A stretch of DNA of 64,000 bases from Tolypeutes matacus (GCA_026826555.1 JAKSZT010054458.1:1395481-1459480); one strand, 5' to 3'; shown: positions 11,431-23,000, numbered from the stretch's first letter. Program-made: numbers and translations. The notes: generated by a model from the sequence alone, not told the origin.

Positions 11431-11998
11431 TTTGAAACATATATATTTATTTAAACATTTTTTTAGTCTAGTAACATATATACAACCTAAAATTTCCCCT
11501 TTAAATCACATTCAAATATATAATTCAGTGTCATTAATTACATTCACAATGTTGTGCTATTACCACCATTCATCACCAAAACATTTCCATAATCCCAAAT
11601 AAAAACTCTGTACAATTTAAGCATTAACTCCCTATTCTATACACTCCTCCCATGCCCTGGTAAACTATATTCTAGATTTTGACTCTATCAGTTTGATTAT
11701 TCTAATTATTTTATATCATTAAGATCATAAAATACTTGTCCTTTTGTGTCTGGCCTTTTTCACTCAACATGATGTCTTCAAGGTTCATTCAATATTGTTG
11801 CATGAATCAGAACTTCAATCCTTTTTACAGCTAAATAATATTCTACTTTGTATATATACCATATTTTGTTTATCCATTCATTGGATGATGAATACTTGGC
11901 CTGTGCCATCTTCTCACAATTGTAAACACTGCCGCTATGAACACTGGTGTGCAAATATCTGTTTGAGTCCCTGCTTTCAATCCTTTCGGTTATATAAT

Positions 11999-12665
11999 GT
12001 ATTAGTCAGCCAAAGTGGTGCTGATGCAAAGTACCAGAAATCTGTTGGCTTTTATAAAGGGTATTTATTTGGGGTAAAAGCTTACAGTTACAAGGCCCTA
12101 AAGAGTCCAACTCAAGGAACCATAAGAGGTACTTTCTCACCCAAAGTTAGTTGCCACGTGTTGAAGCAAGATGGCAACTGAATCTGCAAGGGTTCAGCCT
12201 TCCTCTTTCCTCTCAAGGCTTCATGGGCCCAGCTTCTTCCAATCGTAGCTATAGGCTGGAGGGCTCATTTCTTTCCTGGCCTTCTCAGCTGCTCAGGGCT
12301 CTGATCTCTTTGGCTGCAAACTATCAGGCAAAGGGCTCAGCTCTCCCTGCGACTTTAGATGTTTGAGCCTTCTCCTTTCTGTCACATGGCAGGGCTGAAA
12401 TGACTAAGTTCTCTCCTCTTCCGTGTCTTCTTTTTGTTTCTTCTTGAGTGAGTGTCCATTTATATAGCCCACTAGGGGGCGGGGATTTAAACTGAGTTAC
12501 ACTCTACTAATGTAGTCGAATCAAAGTCCTAATCTTAATATAATTTAATCAAAGACATATCAGCTAAATCTAACACAATCAAAGGAAATCATGCCCAGAG
12601 GAACAGAGCAGTTTACAAACATTATCTCTCTTTTTGGAATTCATAAATAATTACAAACTGCCACA
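11999..12665 (-). mobile_element. Solo LTR, MaLR/ERVL-like (family 2)
   Basis: Reverse-orientation LTR: TGTATTAGTCAGCC at the left, CTGCCACA at the right, flanked by TATAA (11994-11998) and TATAC (12666-12670), a 4/5 target-site duplication. Reverse TTTATT near 12063 is the polyadenylation signal. A reversed TATATAAATGG lies near 12461. It is the antisense counterpart of 22421-23000. The two ORFs across it are spurious. Confidence 0.8.
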
Positions 12666-12681
12666 TATACCCAGAAGTAGG

Positions 12682-13328
12682 TGTATTAGTCAGGGTTCTC
12701 TTGGGAAACAGAATCAACAGGAGATATCTGTCAATAACATGAAATTTTTTTTTTTTTTTAAAGATTTTATTTATTTATTCATCCATCCCCCCCCCTGCTG
12801 CCCGTGCTCGCTGGGTCAGCCAACCACGCCGTGCTGGCAGGTCTGCCCTCACCAGGAGGCCCCGGGAACCGAACCCGGGGCCCCCCATATGGTAAACGGG
12901 AGCCCCACTGACCGAGCCACAGCTGCCTCCCAATAACATGAAATTTTAAAAGAGTCTCTCACACGACCGTGGGGATGCACAAGTCCAGGTTTCGCAGGCA
13001 GGCTGCAAACCAGTGGCTCCGATGAAAGTCTGATGAAAGGTCATTGATGAATTTCTGGGAGAAGTTGCCTGTCCAACGAGGAGCTGGGAAATTCTCTCTG
13101 AATGTTGAAATCACTTCCCCCTTTAAGCCAACTGATTGGATAAAAGCGCCGCCCATTGATGATGAAATCTCCCTGATTGATGCAGATGTAATCAGCCATC
13201 CACGCAGTAAACTCACTGGTGATTGAAGTCCATAAATGCTCTTGTATTACAATTAGCCCAGTGCTTGCTGGAACAAACACCTGGACACAATTACCTGGCC
13301 GAGTTGACACATTAGCCTAACCATCACA
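12682..13328 (-). mobile_element. Solo LTR, MaLR/ERVL-like (family 3), with DAS SINE
   Basis: Starts TGTATTAGTCAGGG and ends AACCATCACA, with a perfect 5-bp duplication GTAGG on both sides (12677-12681 and 13329-13333). Without the 182-bp SINE and its duplicated target it is about 450 bp. It was inserted 16 bp from the neighbouring family 2 LTR. Confidence 0.85.
12749..12930 (-). mobile_element. DAS SINE
   Basis: Flanked by a perfect 17-bp target-site duplication CAATAACATGAAATTTT (12732-12748 and 12931-12947). The T run at the left is the A tail in reverse, followed by 'aagattttatttatttattc', the 'gctcgctgggtcagc' block and the tRNA-like head with B box 'gggaaccgaaccc'. Transcribed by RNA polymerase III and mobilised by L1 in the known family model. 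Confidence 0.9.
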
Positions 13329-14337
13329 GTAGGATTGCCAAGTCATACGGTAATTCTATACCTAACTTTCTGAAGAACTGCCAAATTATCTTCCACAGCA
13401 ACGACACCATTTTACATTCCCACCAATAAAGAATGACGGTCCCTATTTCTCCACAACCTAACACTTGTAATTTTCTGTTTTTAAGTAGTAGCTTCTAGTG
13501 AGTGTGAAATGGTATCTCATTGTGGTTTTGATTTGCATATCCCTGATGGCTAATGATTTTGAGCTTCTTTTCATGTGCTTTTTGGCATTTGTACATCTAC
13601 CTTGCAGAAATGTCTATTCAAGTCTTTTGCCCATTTGCCTTTTTGTGGCTGAGTTGTAGGAGTTCTTTACATATTATGTATATTAAACCCTTATCAGATA
13701 TGTGGTTTCTAAATATTTTCTCATATTCTGTAGGTGGCCATTTTATTTTCATGATAAAGTACTTTGATTACAAAAGTTTTAAATTTTGATGAAGTCTCAT
13801 TTATCTATTTTTTCTTTTATTGTTTGTGTGTTGGGTATAAAGCCTAAAACACTATTGATTAACACAAGGTTGTCAAGATGTTTCCCTAGGTTTTCTTCTT
13901 GGGTTTTATATAGTTCTGGCTCTTAAATTTAAGTCTGATCAATTTTGAGTTGATTTTTGAATATGAGGTGAGGTAGGCATCCACCTGCATTCTCTAGTAT
14001 AGAGAGATCCAGTTTTCACAGAACCATTTATGGAAAAGATATTTTTTTTTCCAATTGCGTGGTCTTTGCTCCCTTGTTAATAATCAGTTGGCCATAAATG
14101 TGAGGGTTGATTTCTGAACTCTCAGTTAGATTCCCTTGGTCTATATTATGTCTGTCCCTGTGCCAGTATCATGATGTTTGATTACTGTGGCATTGTAATA
14201 AGTGTTAAGATCAGGAAGTGTGAATCCTCCAACTTCATCATTCTTTTGTAGATGGCTTTGGCTATTCAGGGCCCCTTACCGTTCCATATAAATTTGATGA
14301 CTGGCATTCCCAGTCTGCAAAGAAGATGGCTGGAAAT

Positions 14338-14936
14338 TTTAAAAAATAAAATTGTATTTAAGTATATCATTCATACATGAACATAAATAAATAATAAGTG
14401 TATAGTAGTAGTTGTAAACTTACAAAACAAACATGCATATCATCATACAAGGTTCCCATACATCACCCCATCACCAACACCTTGCATTGTTGTGAAACTT
14501 TTGTTACAAACTATGGAAGAGCATTGTCAAAATATTACTATTAACAATAGCCCATATCTTACATTTGGTGTATTTCCCCCCAACCTAACCAATTTTTAAC
14601 ATACTGTATTAGTATAATACATTTGTTATATTTCATGAGGGAATGTTCTCATATTTGCCCTGTTAATTATAGTCCATCTTCCACCACTGGATTCTCTGTG
14701 TTATATATCCCCATGTTTTGTACAATTCATTCCAAGTGTACATTCAGTGGCTCTCATTTTCATCACAGAGTTGTGCTTTTATCATCTCACTCAAGTTTAT
14801 AACATTTTCATTGCTCCAAAAGGAAAAATCCCATACCTTTTATATCCCCCTATAGTTTTCTCTTGGAATTGATATAATGACTTCTTTGCCATTGCTGTAC
14901 AAATATTACAATATTACTTTTTATAAAAAATTTTTT
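14338..14936 (-). mobile_element. L1-type 3' module, about 590 bp
   Basis: Contains 'ttgcattgttgtgaaac', 'ccatatcttacatttggtgt' and 'ccataccttttatatccccc', in the same order as copies at 45791-46361 and 50049-50620. It ends on the right at 'acaatattacttttt', almost the same internal point as the 45791 copy. It lies between L1M sequence and the HAL1-like element. No ORF. Confidence 0.6.
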
Positions 14937-15205
14937 AAGCTTTTGCTCTTCTGACAATCTTAATCTCTCCCTAATTTTTGAAAGAAAGTCTCACTGGATA
15001 TAGAAGTATTGGTTGGCAATTATTTTCTTTCAGCACTTTAAGTATTTCAACCCACTGCCTTTTTGCCTCCATAGTTTCTGATAAGAAATAGGCACTTAAT
15101 TTACTTGGTATCCCCTTGTATATAATATGTTGCTTTTCTTTTGCAGCTTTCCAAATTCTCTCCTTGTTCCTTTGCATTAGTAAGTTTGACCAGTATGTGT
15201 CAGGA

Positions 15206-15699
15206 TGTGATGGTTTGAAACTATATGGTCCCCAGAAAATCATGTTCTTAAAGCTAACGCATTTCTGTGGGTGCAGGGACTTTTGATTAAGTTACTTCAG
15301 CTAAGGGCCTTTTGGTTAGGTTACTTCAATTAAGGGGCTTTGGATTACGTTATTTCAGTAAGGCATGGCCCAGGGTGGGTCTTAATCCTATTATTGGAGT
15401 TCTTTATAAGAGAATGAAATTCAGACTAAGAGATAAAGTCAAAGAAGCCAGAAGTTGAAAGCCATGAAACCCAGAATAAAAGGGAAAGACAAGCAGATGC
15501 CACCATGTGCCTTGCCACATGATAAAGGAGTCCAGGATTGCCAGTAGCTGGTCTTCAGGGAGAAAGCATCCCCTGATAATGCATTGATTTGGACATTTTC
15601 ACAGCCTCAGAACTGTAAGCTTGTAAGCCAATAAATTCCCATTGCAAAAGTCAACCCATTTCTGGTATCTTGCTTTTGGTAGCCCAGCAGACTAAAACA
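15206..15699 (+). mobile_element. Solo LTR, MaLR/ERVL-like (family 1)
   Basis: TGTGATGGTTTG start and GACTAAAACA end, flanked by CAGGA (15201-15205) and CAGGG (15700-15704), a 4/5 five-base duplication. AATAAA at 15630 is a good polyadenylation signal. Same family as 917-1657 and the reverse copy at 21114. No internal sequence. Confidence 0.8.
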
Positions 15700-16184
15700 C
15701 AGGGCATATTTCAGTTTAAATTTATCCTGTTTGAGGTGCATATTTTGATTTTTGCTAAGTTTGGGAAGTTTTCTGTCACTGTTTCTTTGAATATTCCATC
15801 TGCCTCTTTTTCTTTTTCTTCTTCTTCTGGGACTCCCAAAATGCACATATGGGAATACCTGATAGTCTCCCATAAGTCTCTTAGGCTATTTCTGCTTTGA
15901 TCTTTTTTCCTTCTGCTCCTCAGCTTGCCTCATTTCAATTGTGTTGTCTTTGAGTTCACTGATTTTTTTCTGCCAGTTTCCAATCTGTTGTTGATTCCCT
16001 CCTGGAAAATTTTCATTTAAGTTATTGTGGTCTTCAACTCCAGAAGTTGTGTTTAGTTCCTTTAAAAAATTTTTATCTTTTTATTGTGATTCTCATATTA
16101 TTCATTCATTGTTTTCTTGATTTACTTTAGTTCTTGCTATGTATTTTCCATCTTCTTGAGCATACTGAATATCATTTTTTAAAA

Positions 16185-16455
16185 GACATTATTTATTTTA
16201 ATTTTTTAAACAAATCAATTTTATTGATACATATTAATAAAGCATACAATTCATCCTAAGTGTATAATCAATGGTATTTGGTATTATCACATAGTTGTGT
16301 GCTCATCACTTCAATCACTATTAGAGCATTTTCATTATTTCAATAATAATAATAATAAACAAAAAAACAGACAAACAAGAAGCTTCCTCTCTTCTCAAGC
16401 TCTCTATGCTTTCCTCACTGTACATAGCTGCTGTTTCTGGCTAATCTATCCAAAG
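16185..16455 (-). mobile_element. 5'-truncated L1 3' end
   Basis: A roughly 270-bp L1 tail in reverse ('ttttattgatacatattaat'), the same 3'UTR type as the long L1 at 57404. It is flanked by an 18-bp duplication GAATATCATTTTTTAAAA (16167-16184), with one mismatch at 16456-16473. A typical truncated L1 insertion. Confidence 0.8.
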
Positions 16456-16827
16456 GAATATCACTTTTTAAAATGTCTTTTTCAAAGTATGTTCACAATC
16501 TTGTCTACTTTGTTGACATTTTATGGATTTTTATCCTCTTCCTTGGATGGGCCTCCATTTCCTGTTTCTTTGTTTGTCTTATAATCTTTTGTTGCACATC
16601 ATACATTTTAATAATTAAAAATGTTAACTCTGGGATTTATTACTCGTGATGTCTATTTATTGATTTTGTATTCTGCTAATTATATGAGAGATTTTCTCAA
16701 GAGTCAGGAGCTAACAAAACCAAGAAAACCTAAGCAATAAAAACCTTTCACGGTCTTTGCAAATTGGCTGTGTTGGCTGGTGCTCTTCTTTAGAGTTCAG
16801 TCCTCCTATCAAGAATCTAAGCACCTC

Positions 16828-16954
16828 TTAAAATATATGTGTATATATATATATAAATAACATTTTTGTAAGCAAATACACATATATGCATATATATTTA
16901 TATATCATTTTACAAATGTTTGTATGTATTGTGAGAATTTTGATTTTTACCCAT

Positions 16955-16989
<35 letters not shown>

Positions 16990-17024
16990 CAAAAAAAAAA
17001 CGCGCCAAAAAAAAAAAAAAAAGA
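16828..17024. repeat. AT microsatellite and interrupted poly(A)
   Basis: 16831-16905 is rich in TA/TATG repeats. 16959-17023 is an A homopolymer of about 30, broken by GC, then ten A, CGCGCC, and sixteen A. The GC hexamer in an A tract is odd and could be a sequencing or assembly artefact. It lies in the HAL1-like 5'UTR. Confidence 0.7.
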
Positions 17025-17612
17025 AGGTCAGGCCTAGGAGAATGCAAAGTACATGGTGCTCCCTGTCTTTTCTGGGACTGTGCCTTGTCCTGTACTGTGC
17101 TTGCTACTGAATGGCCTTCCCTGTTTACAGGAATTTGAATGCCCCATCTATTCCTCCCTTTCCTGGGTGTTATACTGCAGGACTTAAAAAAAAAGGTAAA
17201 CCTTTGCTCCAGGCCCTCCAACTGAATTGCTTCTTATTCTGATTTGTGTTCTCAAGCTGATTTTTTGCCTGGAGGGCAAATTTTGGGAGCGAGGGCATGC
17301 AAGAGAGCAGTTTCTCACTCAGTAAGAAACTGAGTCAGTGTTTACCAGCCAAAATAAAGCCAGGGGCCCTCAAAGGAAGGGACCAAGAAGGGCAACTGGG
17401 GCTTCTTTCCCAGCTCCCGAAACTTTTCTGTCTGGACTTGGCACTTGTCCAGCAAATGTAACCCTTTAACTGTTTTCTGCAGCTCTGAGGAACTATACCA
17501 TCTTTAAGTCTCCTCCACTGCCTTTGTCCAGGGAGGGTTGGAACAATAGCTGCCCTCAGAGCTGGGCCCCCAGTGATCTGAATCAAAAGCACTAATCAAA
17601 AGCACTCATCAG

Positions 17613-17795
17613 GGAAGCAGATGTGGCTCAAGCAGTTGGGAGCCTGCCTACCACATGGAAGGTCCTGGGTTTGGTTCCTGGTGCCTCCTAAAAAAAGAAG
17701 ATGAGCACACAATGGACAGACACAGCAGACAGTGAGTGCAAACAACAGGTGGGGGGAGGTGAGGTTGGAGAAATAAAAAAAATCTTTTTTTAAAA
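17613..17795 (+). mobile_element. DAS SINE, plus strand
   Basis: Head GGAAGCAGATGTGGCTCAAG with the A box (TGGCTCAAGC), then B box 'gggtttggttcc', a body, and an A-rich tail. Target-site duplication AAAAGCACTCATCAG (17598-17612), with one mismatch at 17796-17810. Inserted in the HAL1-like 5'UTR. Confidence 0.9.
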
Positions 17796-18130
17796 AAAAG
17801 CACGCATCAGAAATTGGACCGTACACTCCCAGAGCTTGTGAAACTATGTCGTTATGTCTCACCCTGGCACCAGCACACTGTATTAATACCTCACTGCTGC
17901 CAGCTCAGAGATGGGTAATGGGCGATGGGAGCCACCGCATGGAGAGTACAATTCATTGGTATTTGCTGCCATTTACCAGCCTCTTTCTCCCACTCTTTCC
18001 TGGATGCTGTACAGAGTTCTACTGGACTCCAGAGTTTCCAAATAGTTGAATCAGACAGTGCTTGCCTCTTTAATAGTTGTTCTGGTGGGGAGGAACTTAT
18101 TCTTGGAGCTGCCTACTCCGTTGTCTTTCC

Positions 18131-18292
18131 ATAATTCTTCTAAATACGTATATATTTGTTTTTGTTTTAATTTCCTCGTCCTCCTCTATAATCTTATTTT
18201 TAAAAAATTAGGGACTGTGTTTACTTTGGTTTCTTCTGTATTCCCAGTCCTTAAGGAACAGTGCCAGCTCAACAAATATATGATGAGTGAAT
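18131..18292 (+). mobile_element. L2 LINE 3' end
   Basis: Text such as 'gggactgtgtttactttggt' and 'cagctcaacaaatatatgat' followed by 'gagtgaatgaa' matches the L2 3' terminus, which ends in TGAATGAA repeats. Old and 5'-truncated. Confidence 0.65.
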
Positions 18293-18650
18293 GAAGTACA
18301 AAGACTAGGAGCTGTAGAAGGGCTGGTTGAACATGTTTGGTTTACTGAGGAGGGTTGTTCACTGTGGTTGGAGCACCGGAAACATGGAGGACAGAAGTGG
18401 AGAGGCAGACTGCTGATTATAAATAAGGCAGAGGAAAGGCTGTAAAACCTGCAGGCAACAATAAAACAGAAGTAGTGTTTAAGTGGGCAGGGTCAGGATC
18501 ATATCTGCTGTTTAGGAAAATCATTGACAGCTGTATGAAATATGGAATAGAGTGGGAGAGAAACTGACCAGAGAAACCAGAGTAAAGGGGGTTACTAATA
18601 ACAGGCATGGTGAAAGAAGAAGGGCCTGACTTACAGTAGGGACAAGTATG
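18293..18650 (+). mobile_element. Probable ancient repeat fragment
   Basis: Purine-rich text with 'gctggttgaacatg' and 'gggcagggtcaggatcatat' resembles the dispersed repeat at 843, strongly diverged. Could also be unique intron. Confidence 0.3.
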
Positions 18651-18654
18651 TTAC

Positions 18655-19460
18655 CGCATGTTTACACATGTGCAAACATTTTTGAAGGACACAGTCCTTT
18701 ACCTGGAATTGCAAAGGATCCATAGTTTAATTTTTTAGATATTGCCACATTATCTTATTGCATGATGGTTCCTGTTTCCTGTGCACTTGTAAACACTGGA
18801 TGTTAACCACCTTTTAGATTTTTGCTAATTTGCTAAGTAAAATTAATATTTAAACTTGCATTTTTTCAATACTAGTGAGACTGAACCTGTTTTCATATGT
18901 TAAAGGAGATTTGTATTTCTTCTATTGTGAGCTGCCAATTCACATACTTTGCCCATTTTCTATTACATTGTTAACTTTTTTCTTAATTTGTGGAACTTTT
19001 TATCTATATGAATCCTTGGTTGGCTTTATTTTCCCAGTATGTCATTTGTCTTTTATTTTTGCTTAGTATCTTTCCCACATAGATTTTCATTTTTTATTGT
19101 TAAATCAACTAATCAATTAATAATATTTTCCTTTTGGTTTCTGGGTTTTGTGTTCTGATTAGAAAGACTTCTCGATTCATAATAAAATAATATTTCTTCT
19201 ATCTTCTTTTTTATATTTAGCTCTTTAATCCATCCATTTATAAATGGAATAAGGACTATTATAAGTGATTTTCAATTTTTTTCAATACCATCCTTTCACC
19301 ACTGATTTAAAATGCCATTGTTAATCATGGGCAAAATTACCAATTTTACACTGTTTCCTGTTTTTTCGATATTCTGTTCAAGTTATCTATCCCTGTGCCA
19401 ACAGTACCATACATCTTTATATATTTTGATGGTTGGTAGGGTAAATCCCATCTGATTTTA
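18655..19460 (-). mobile_element. Old L1 (L1ME-like) 3' region
   Basis: Minus-strand L1 3'UTR and ORF2 end: 'catactttgcccattttcta', 'tccctgtgccaacagtacca' and the 'ttgatggttggtagggtaaa' tail of ORF2. Very diverged; no ORF. Confidence 0.65.
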
Positions 19461-21113
19461 TTTTTTTTTAACAAAAGAGGTTATTTTATCTATAAAAAAA
19501 TAACAATCTTATTCACATTAATTAGTACTTATTAAAATAGTTTATTCTTGGCAGCCCAAAATTCTCTGGGTTACATGCATTTTAAGATAGATGGGTAACT
19601 AAAAGGGTATAATTATAGCTAAATTAATAAATATTTACAAATAAAAAAACTTCAAAGTGAAAGAGTATATCATAGAAGAGCTCAATTTTTTTTAACAAAG
19701 CTTCTGATATTTGATACTTGTAAGATGAAAAATTACCTCCAATGGGAAAATTATTTTATTTAATTTGTTATAGTTAATTATGGTTATAGTTACTTGACTA
19801 CATGCACCTGGTAATCATATTTGTCAGTTGCCAGATGTAACAGAGGTTTCCAAAGGCAGGAAAAATAGTAAAATATTTAAATATTTTTAAATATTTTAAA
19901 TATTTTGTGGCTATACTTATATTTGGTTTTCTCTCCAATGTTCTCCTAACTATAGCAAATATACAGGTGGACAAGTAGGAAGCAATCAAATGGCCAAATT
20001 ATAAGAATTTAATGGTTATGAAATAGAAAGGATAGAGCCAACAGTGAAGTATTTTCATGATTCAGAGAGTAAAATATATTTTAGAGGTGGGGGCGCCCTA
20101 GCACTAAGTTTTTAAAGGACATATTTTCAGGCAGAAAGCTTTGATGTTTAATAGATCAACAATGGCACATTGGAAAATAGGGTGCTTGGCTAAACTAAAG
20201 AAGTTTATTTTTGAAAACTATTAATAAACACTTTTGATATGAATGGTAGAATGCATAAATTTGTGATATTTATAGAGAAACCATTATAGGGAGTGTCAAA
20301 TGCATCAAACGAGCCATTTGCTTTTATAATGTATTGTTCTGTAGTTTACTTTATACTTTATTATTAATAAAGGACCTAATTGGTTGAAAACTTGGTTGTA
20401 TAAGTGAATCACTCTAAAAACAAAACCTTTTCTAAGTAGTACAAGTAAGTACTTTCCCCAAAGATACCAAAGTAGTATCTAGCAGTTAATCTGGTACAAT
20501 GTTGCTACAACATAGCATACATAAAACTTTTATTGTCCAATATGGACTCTACTGTAAACACCCCCAGTGTAGCTCATCACCTTTATAATACATATTAAAG
20601 TATAATTATTCCCTTTAAAATTTTTCTAAAGAAATATGACTAAATAAAAAAATTCCAAAGCATGTAAAAATATAGCCTATTTATTTCTGATAATGAATTT
20701 ACTTTTAAGTAATCCTCCTTAACCTATTAATGCCACAGAACATGGGGATTTTTTTAACATAATGAAAACTGTGCTCTAACCCATTGTCACAAAAGCAGGA
20801 GAGGTGATGGCTTGGAAAATCCAGTTCTTTTTCTCCTGTGTTTATCCAAAGAAGGATTCTTTCTCTATATAGTTATTGTGGATTTATTAAAAACTTGTGT
20901 TAAACTAAACTAGAATGGCAGGAGGAAAAGCAACTACAATAATTCACATACATTTGAACTTGAAAAAAGATAAGAACATGATAAGAATTGAAAAGGATGT
21001 TGAAAATGTTCTCAAGGACAGTAAAAGACTACCAATTCAGGGATAGTAACACAAACAAAAAAAATCTGAGTATAAATTATTTCTAATTTGAATAATGTGT
21101 TATATATGCATGA
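19461..21113. other. Unique AT-rich sequence, 1.65 kb
   Basis: No exon, RNA or repeat recognised. The small minus-strand ORF at 19798-19989 has no recognisable similarity and no convincing splice signals were seen. Probably intron. Confidence 0.4.
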
Positions 21114-21616
21114 TGCTTTAGTTTTCTAGGCTGCTCAAGCAAATACCATGCAAATGATTTGGTTTACACAATTTATTAGCTTATGATTTTGAGGTTAAAA
21201 GAAAATCCAAATCAAGGCGTTATGAAGACAATGCTTTCTCTCCAATGGCTGTGGCATTCTGGGGCTGGCTATGGCAATCCTTGGTTCCTCTATCACATGG
21301 CAAGGTACATGGCGGTATCTCCTTGTCTTTCCCTTCTCTTCAGGGTTCGACTTCTTGCCACCTGTGGCTTTCCCTCTCTCTGTCTGAATTTCATTCTGCT
21401 TATAAAGAACTCCAGTAATAGGATTAAGACCCATCTTGATTGAGGTGGGCCACGACTTAATGGAAGTAACTTTATCAAAATTCCTACTTGCAAAATAAAA
21501 AAAGCACTTTAAAAAAGAAGAAAAAAAAGTCCTACTTGCAATGAGTTCATACCTACAGGAATGGATTAAATTTAAGAATATATATTTTTCTGGGGTACAT
21601 ACAGCTTACCACTGCC
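21114..21616 (-). mobile_element. Solo LTR, MaLR/ERVL-like (family 1), reverse
   Basis: TGCTTTAGTTTTCTAGGCTGC at left and CTTACCACTGCCA at right are the reverse of the family 1 LTR ends seen at 15206. Shared internal text includes 'gacaatgctttctc' and 'aagacccatcttgatt'. A 36-bp A-rich insertion with a target duplication lies inside (separate entry). No clear target-site duplication for the LTR itself. Confidence 0.7.
21482..21541. repeat. Tail-only mini insertion with 12-bp duplication
   Basis: TCCTACTTGCAA occurs at 21482-21493 and again at 21530-21541, bracketing 36 bp of almost pure A with short interruptions. This is what an L1-mediated insertion truncated to its poly(A) tail would leave. 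Confidence 0.75.
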
Positions 21617-22420
21617 ATGCTTTAGAATCTACAAGATTCTGTGATATTTACAAAGTTACAAGATTCTTTGATATTTATGCTGTTTCATAAATAATCCTAG
21701 CAACCTAATATAGTTTTTAGGCTTGGAAAGACTCAGTGACTGATACATAATCACATGTGTGGGACAGAGCTGGGATTTGAATCTAGTGTTCTAGCTTTTT
21801 ATATACTACAATTGATTCCTACACTACAGCTTACATCAGTCATCATGCACATTTAAAAGAATATTTTTAGGTCTTTGAAAGTGACATTTGTTCATTGTTT
21901 AAGGCCTTTGATAAATATGAGATTATGTTTTCAACATGGTAAAAGGTTGTCAGATTAAGAGTAATGCTTAAAAAATTCTTATGGTGTCTCTTATGAATGG
22001 AAACTATTTTGGGAAGACATACACATCCTTTAGGATTCTATGTGAACTGGAAATGAAATGAACATAAAACCTTGACTTACTTGTGCTGAATGGATGATCT
22101 GAAAAGTTTATATTAATTCTGAAACATTACTTAATAAGCTTTGAGAATAATTTAAGTCCTTAGCAATAATATACAAATTGAGTCTGACATAAATCCTAAT
22201 TCATAGAAATGGGAAAATAAAGAATTCACTAAAATTAATGATCAAATTGCTAAAAACTTGGTATCAGAGTAAATTTACATTAGCATAGATATTTACAGTT
22301 TGACTTTCCAATTACAATGTAATCTCTCTGAGGGCAGGCACATATTTGTTTACTTTAATATCGATGTTAAAAACTCTTTTTGAAAAATTGCAGAATATAA
22401 GAAAAACAAAATCTTACCAT
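21617..22420. other. Unique AT-rich sequence
   Basis: No gene or repeat recognised apart from local direct duplication of 'tacaagattctktgatattta' at about 21628 and 21658. Likely intron. Confidence 0.4.
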
Positions 22421-23000
22421 TGTAGCAGTTTGACATTATCTATGAATTCCAAAAATAGATATTGGATTATGTTTACGAACTGGTCTTTTCCTCTGGGCAT
22501 ATTAGATTGTATTGGATTCAGAGGTTTACTTGATTAAATAATGATTAAAGCTTTGATTGGGCCATGTCAGTGACCAAGGGAGCAGGGACTTACAGAAAAA
22601 CCTCACCACAGAGAAAGGAGGTTAGAGTCTTGATGCTGGAATTTTAATGCTAGAGTCTTGGAAAGTAAGCACTCAGAGGAGCAGAGCAGCTGAGCCCAAA
22701 CCCTGGGGAGAGAGACAGAGCTGGTCACCTGATAGTCTACAGCTGGCCTTGTGGAGAGAGCACAGCAGCTTAGCCCGGAGAGAAATAGAGCCCCGGGAAG
22801 AGAGGAACCCAAGAAGCCTGAACTCTTGGCAGAAATCGACAGCCATCTTGCCCCAACACGTGGCAACAGACTTTGGTGAGGGAAGTAACTTACGCTTTAT
22901 GGCCTGATAACTGTAAGTATCTACCCCAAATAAATACCCTTTATAAAAACCAACAGATTTCTGGTATTTTCCATCAGCACTCCTTTGGCTGACTAATACA
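22421..23000 (+). mobile_element. Solo LTR, MaLR/ERVL-like (family 2)
   Basis: A 580-bp LTR, TGTAGCAGTTTGAC to GACTAATACA, flanked by ACCAT (22416-22420) and CCCAT (23001-23005). AATAAATACCC at 22929 is the polyadenylation signal. It is the clearest full-length family 2 copy and a good reference for the family. No coding region; both ORFs across it are chance. Confidence 0.85.

Larger units (their letters stand above)
11436..14337 (-). mobile_element. Old L1M: 3'UTR and ORF2 3' end, interrupted by two LTRs
   Basis: Minus-strand L1M: 3'UTR at 11436-11998 ('acattcacaatgttgtgc', 'aatattctactttgtatata'), resuming at 13329 ('ccatcagg'-type UTR text, then 'gatttgcatatccctgatgg') and running into ORF2 C-terminal sequence to about 14337 ('ttttgagttgatttttgaat', 'tccaacttcatcattctttt'). 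Two LTRs (11999-12665 and 12682-13328) split it. No ORF survives. Confidence 0.8.
14937..18130 (-). mobile_element. HAL1-like half-LINE (ORF1, 5'UTR; no ORF2)
   Basis: Minus-strand ORF1 C-terminal sequence at 14937-15205 (peptide remnant 'AKRQWVEILKVLKENN'-like) continues after an LTR at 15700 with upstream ORF1 ('PSRRRRKRKRGRW'-type text) to about 16600. The 5'UTR then runs to about 18130, where 'tggagctgcctactccgttg' resembles an L1 5' end in reverse. No ORF2 is present between the 3' module and ORF1. This fits HAL1, an ORF2-less L1 derivative known in mammals. Broken by an LTR, an L1 tail and a SINE; ORF1 is decayed. Confidence 0.6.
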
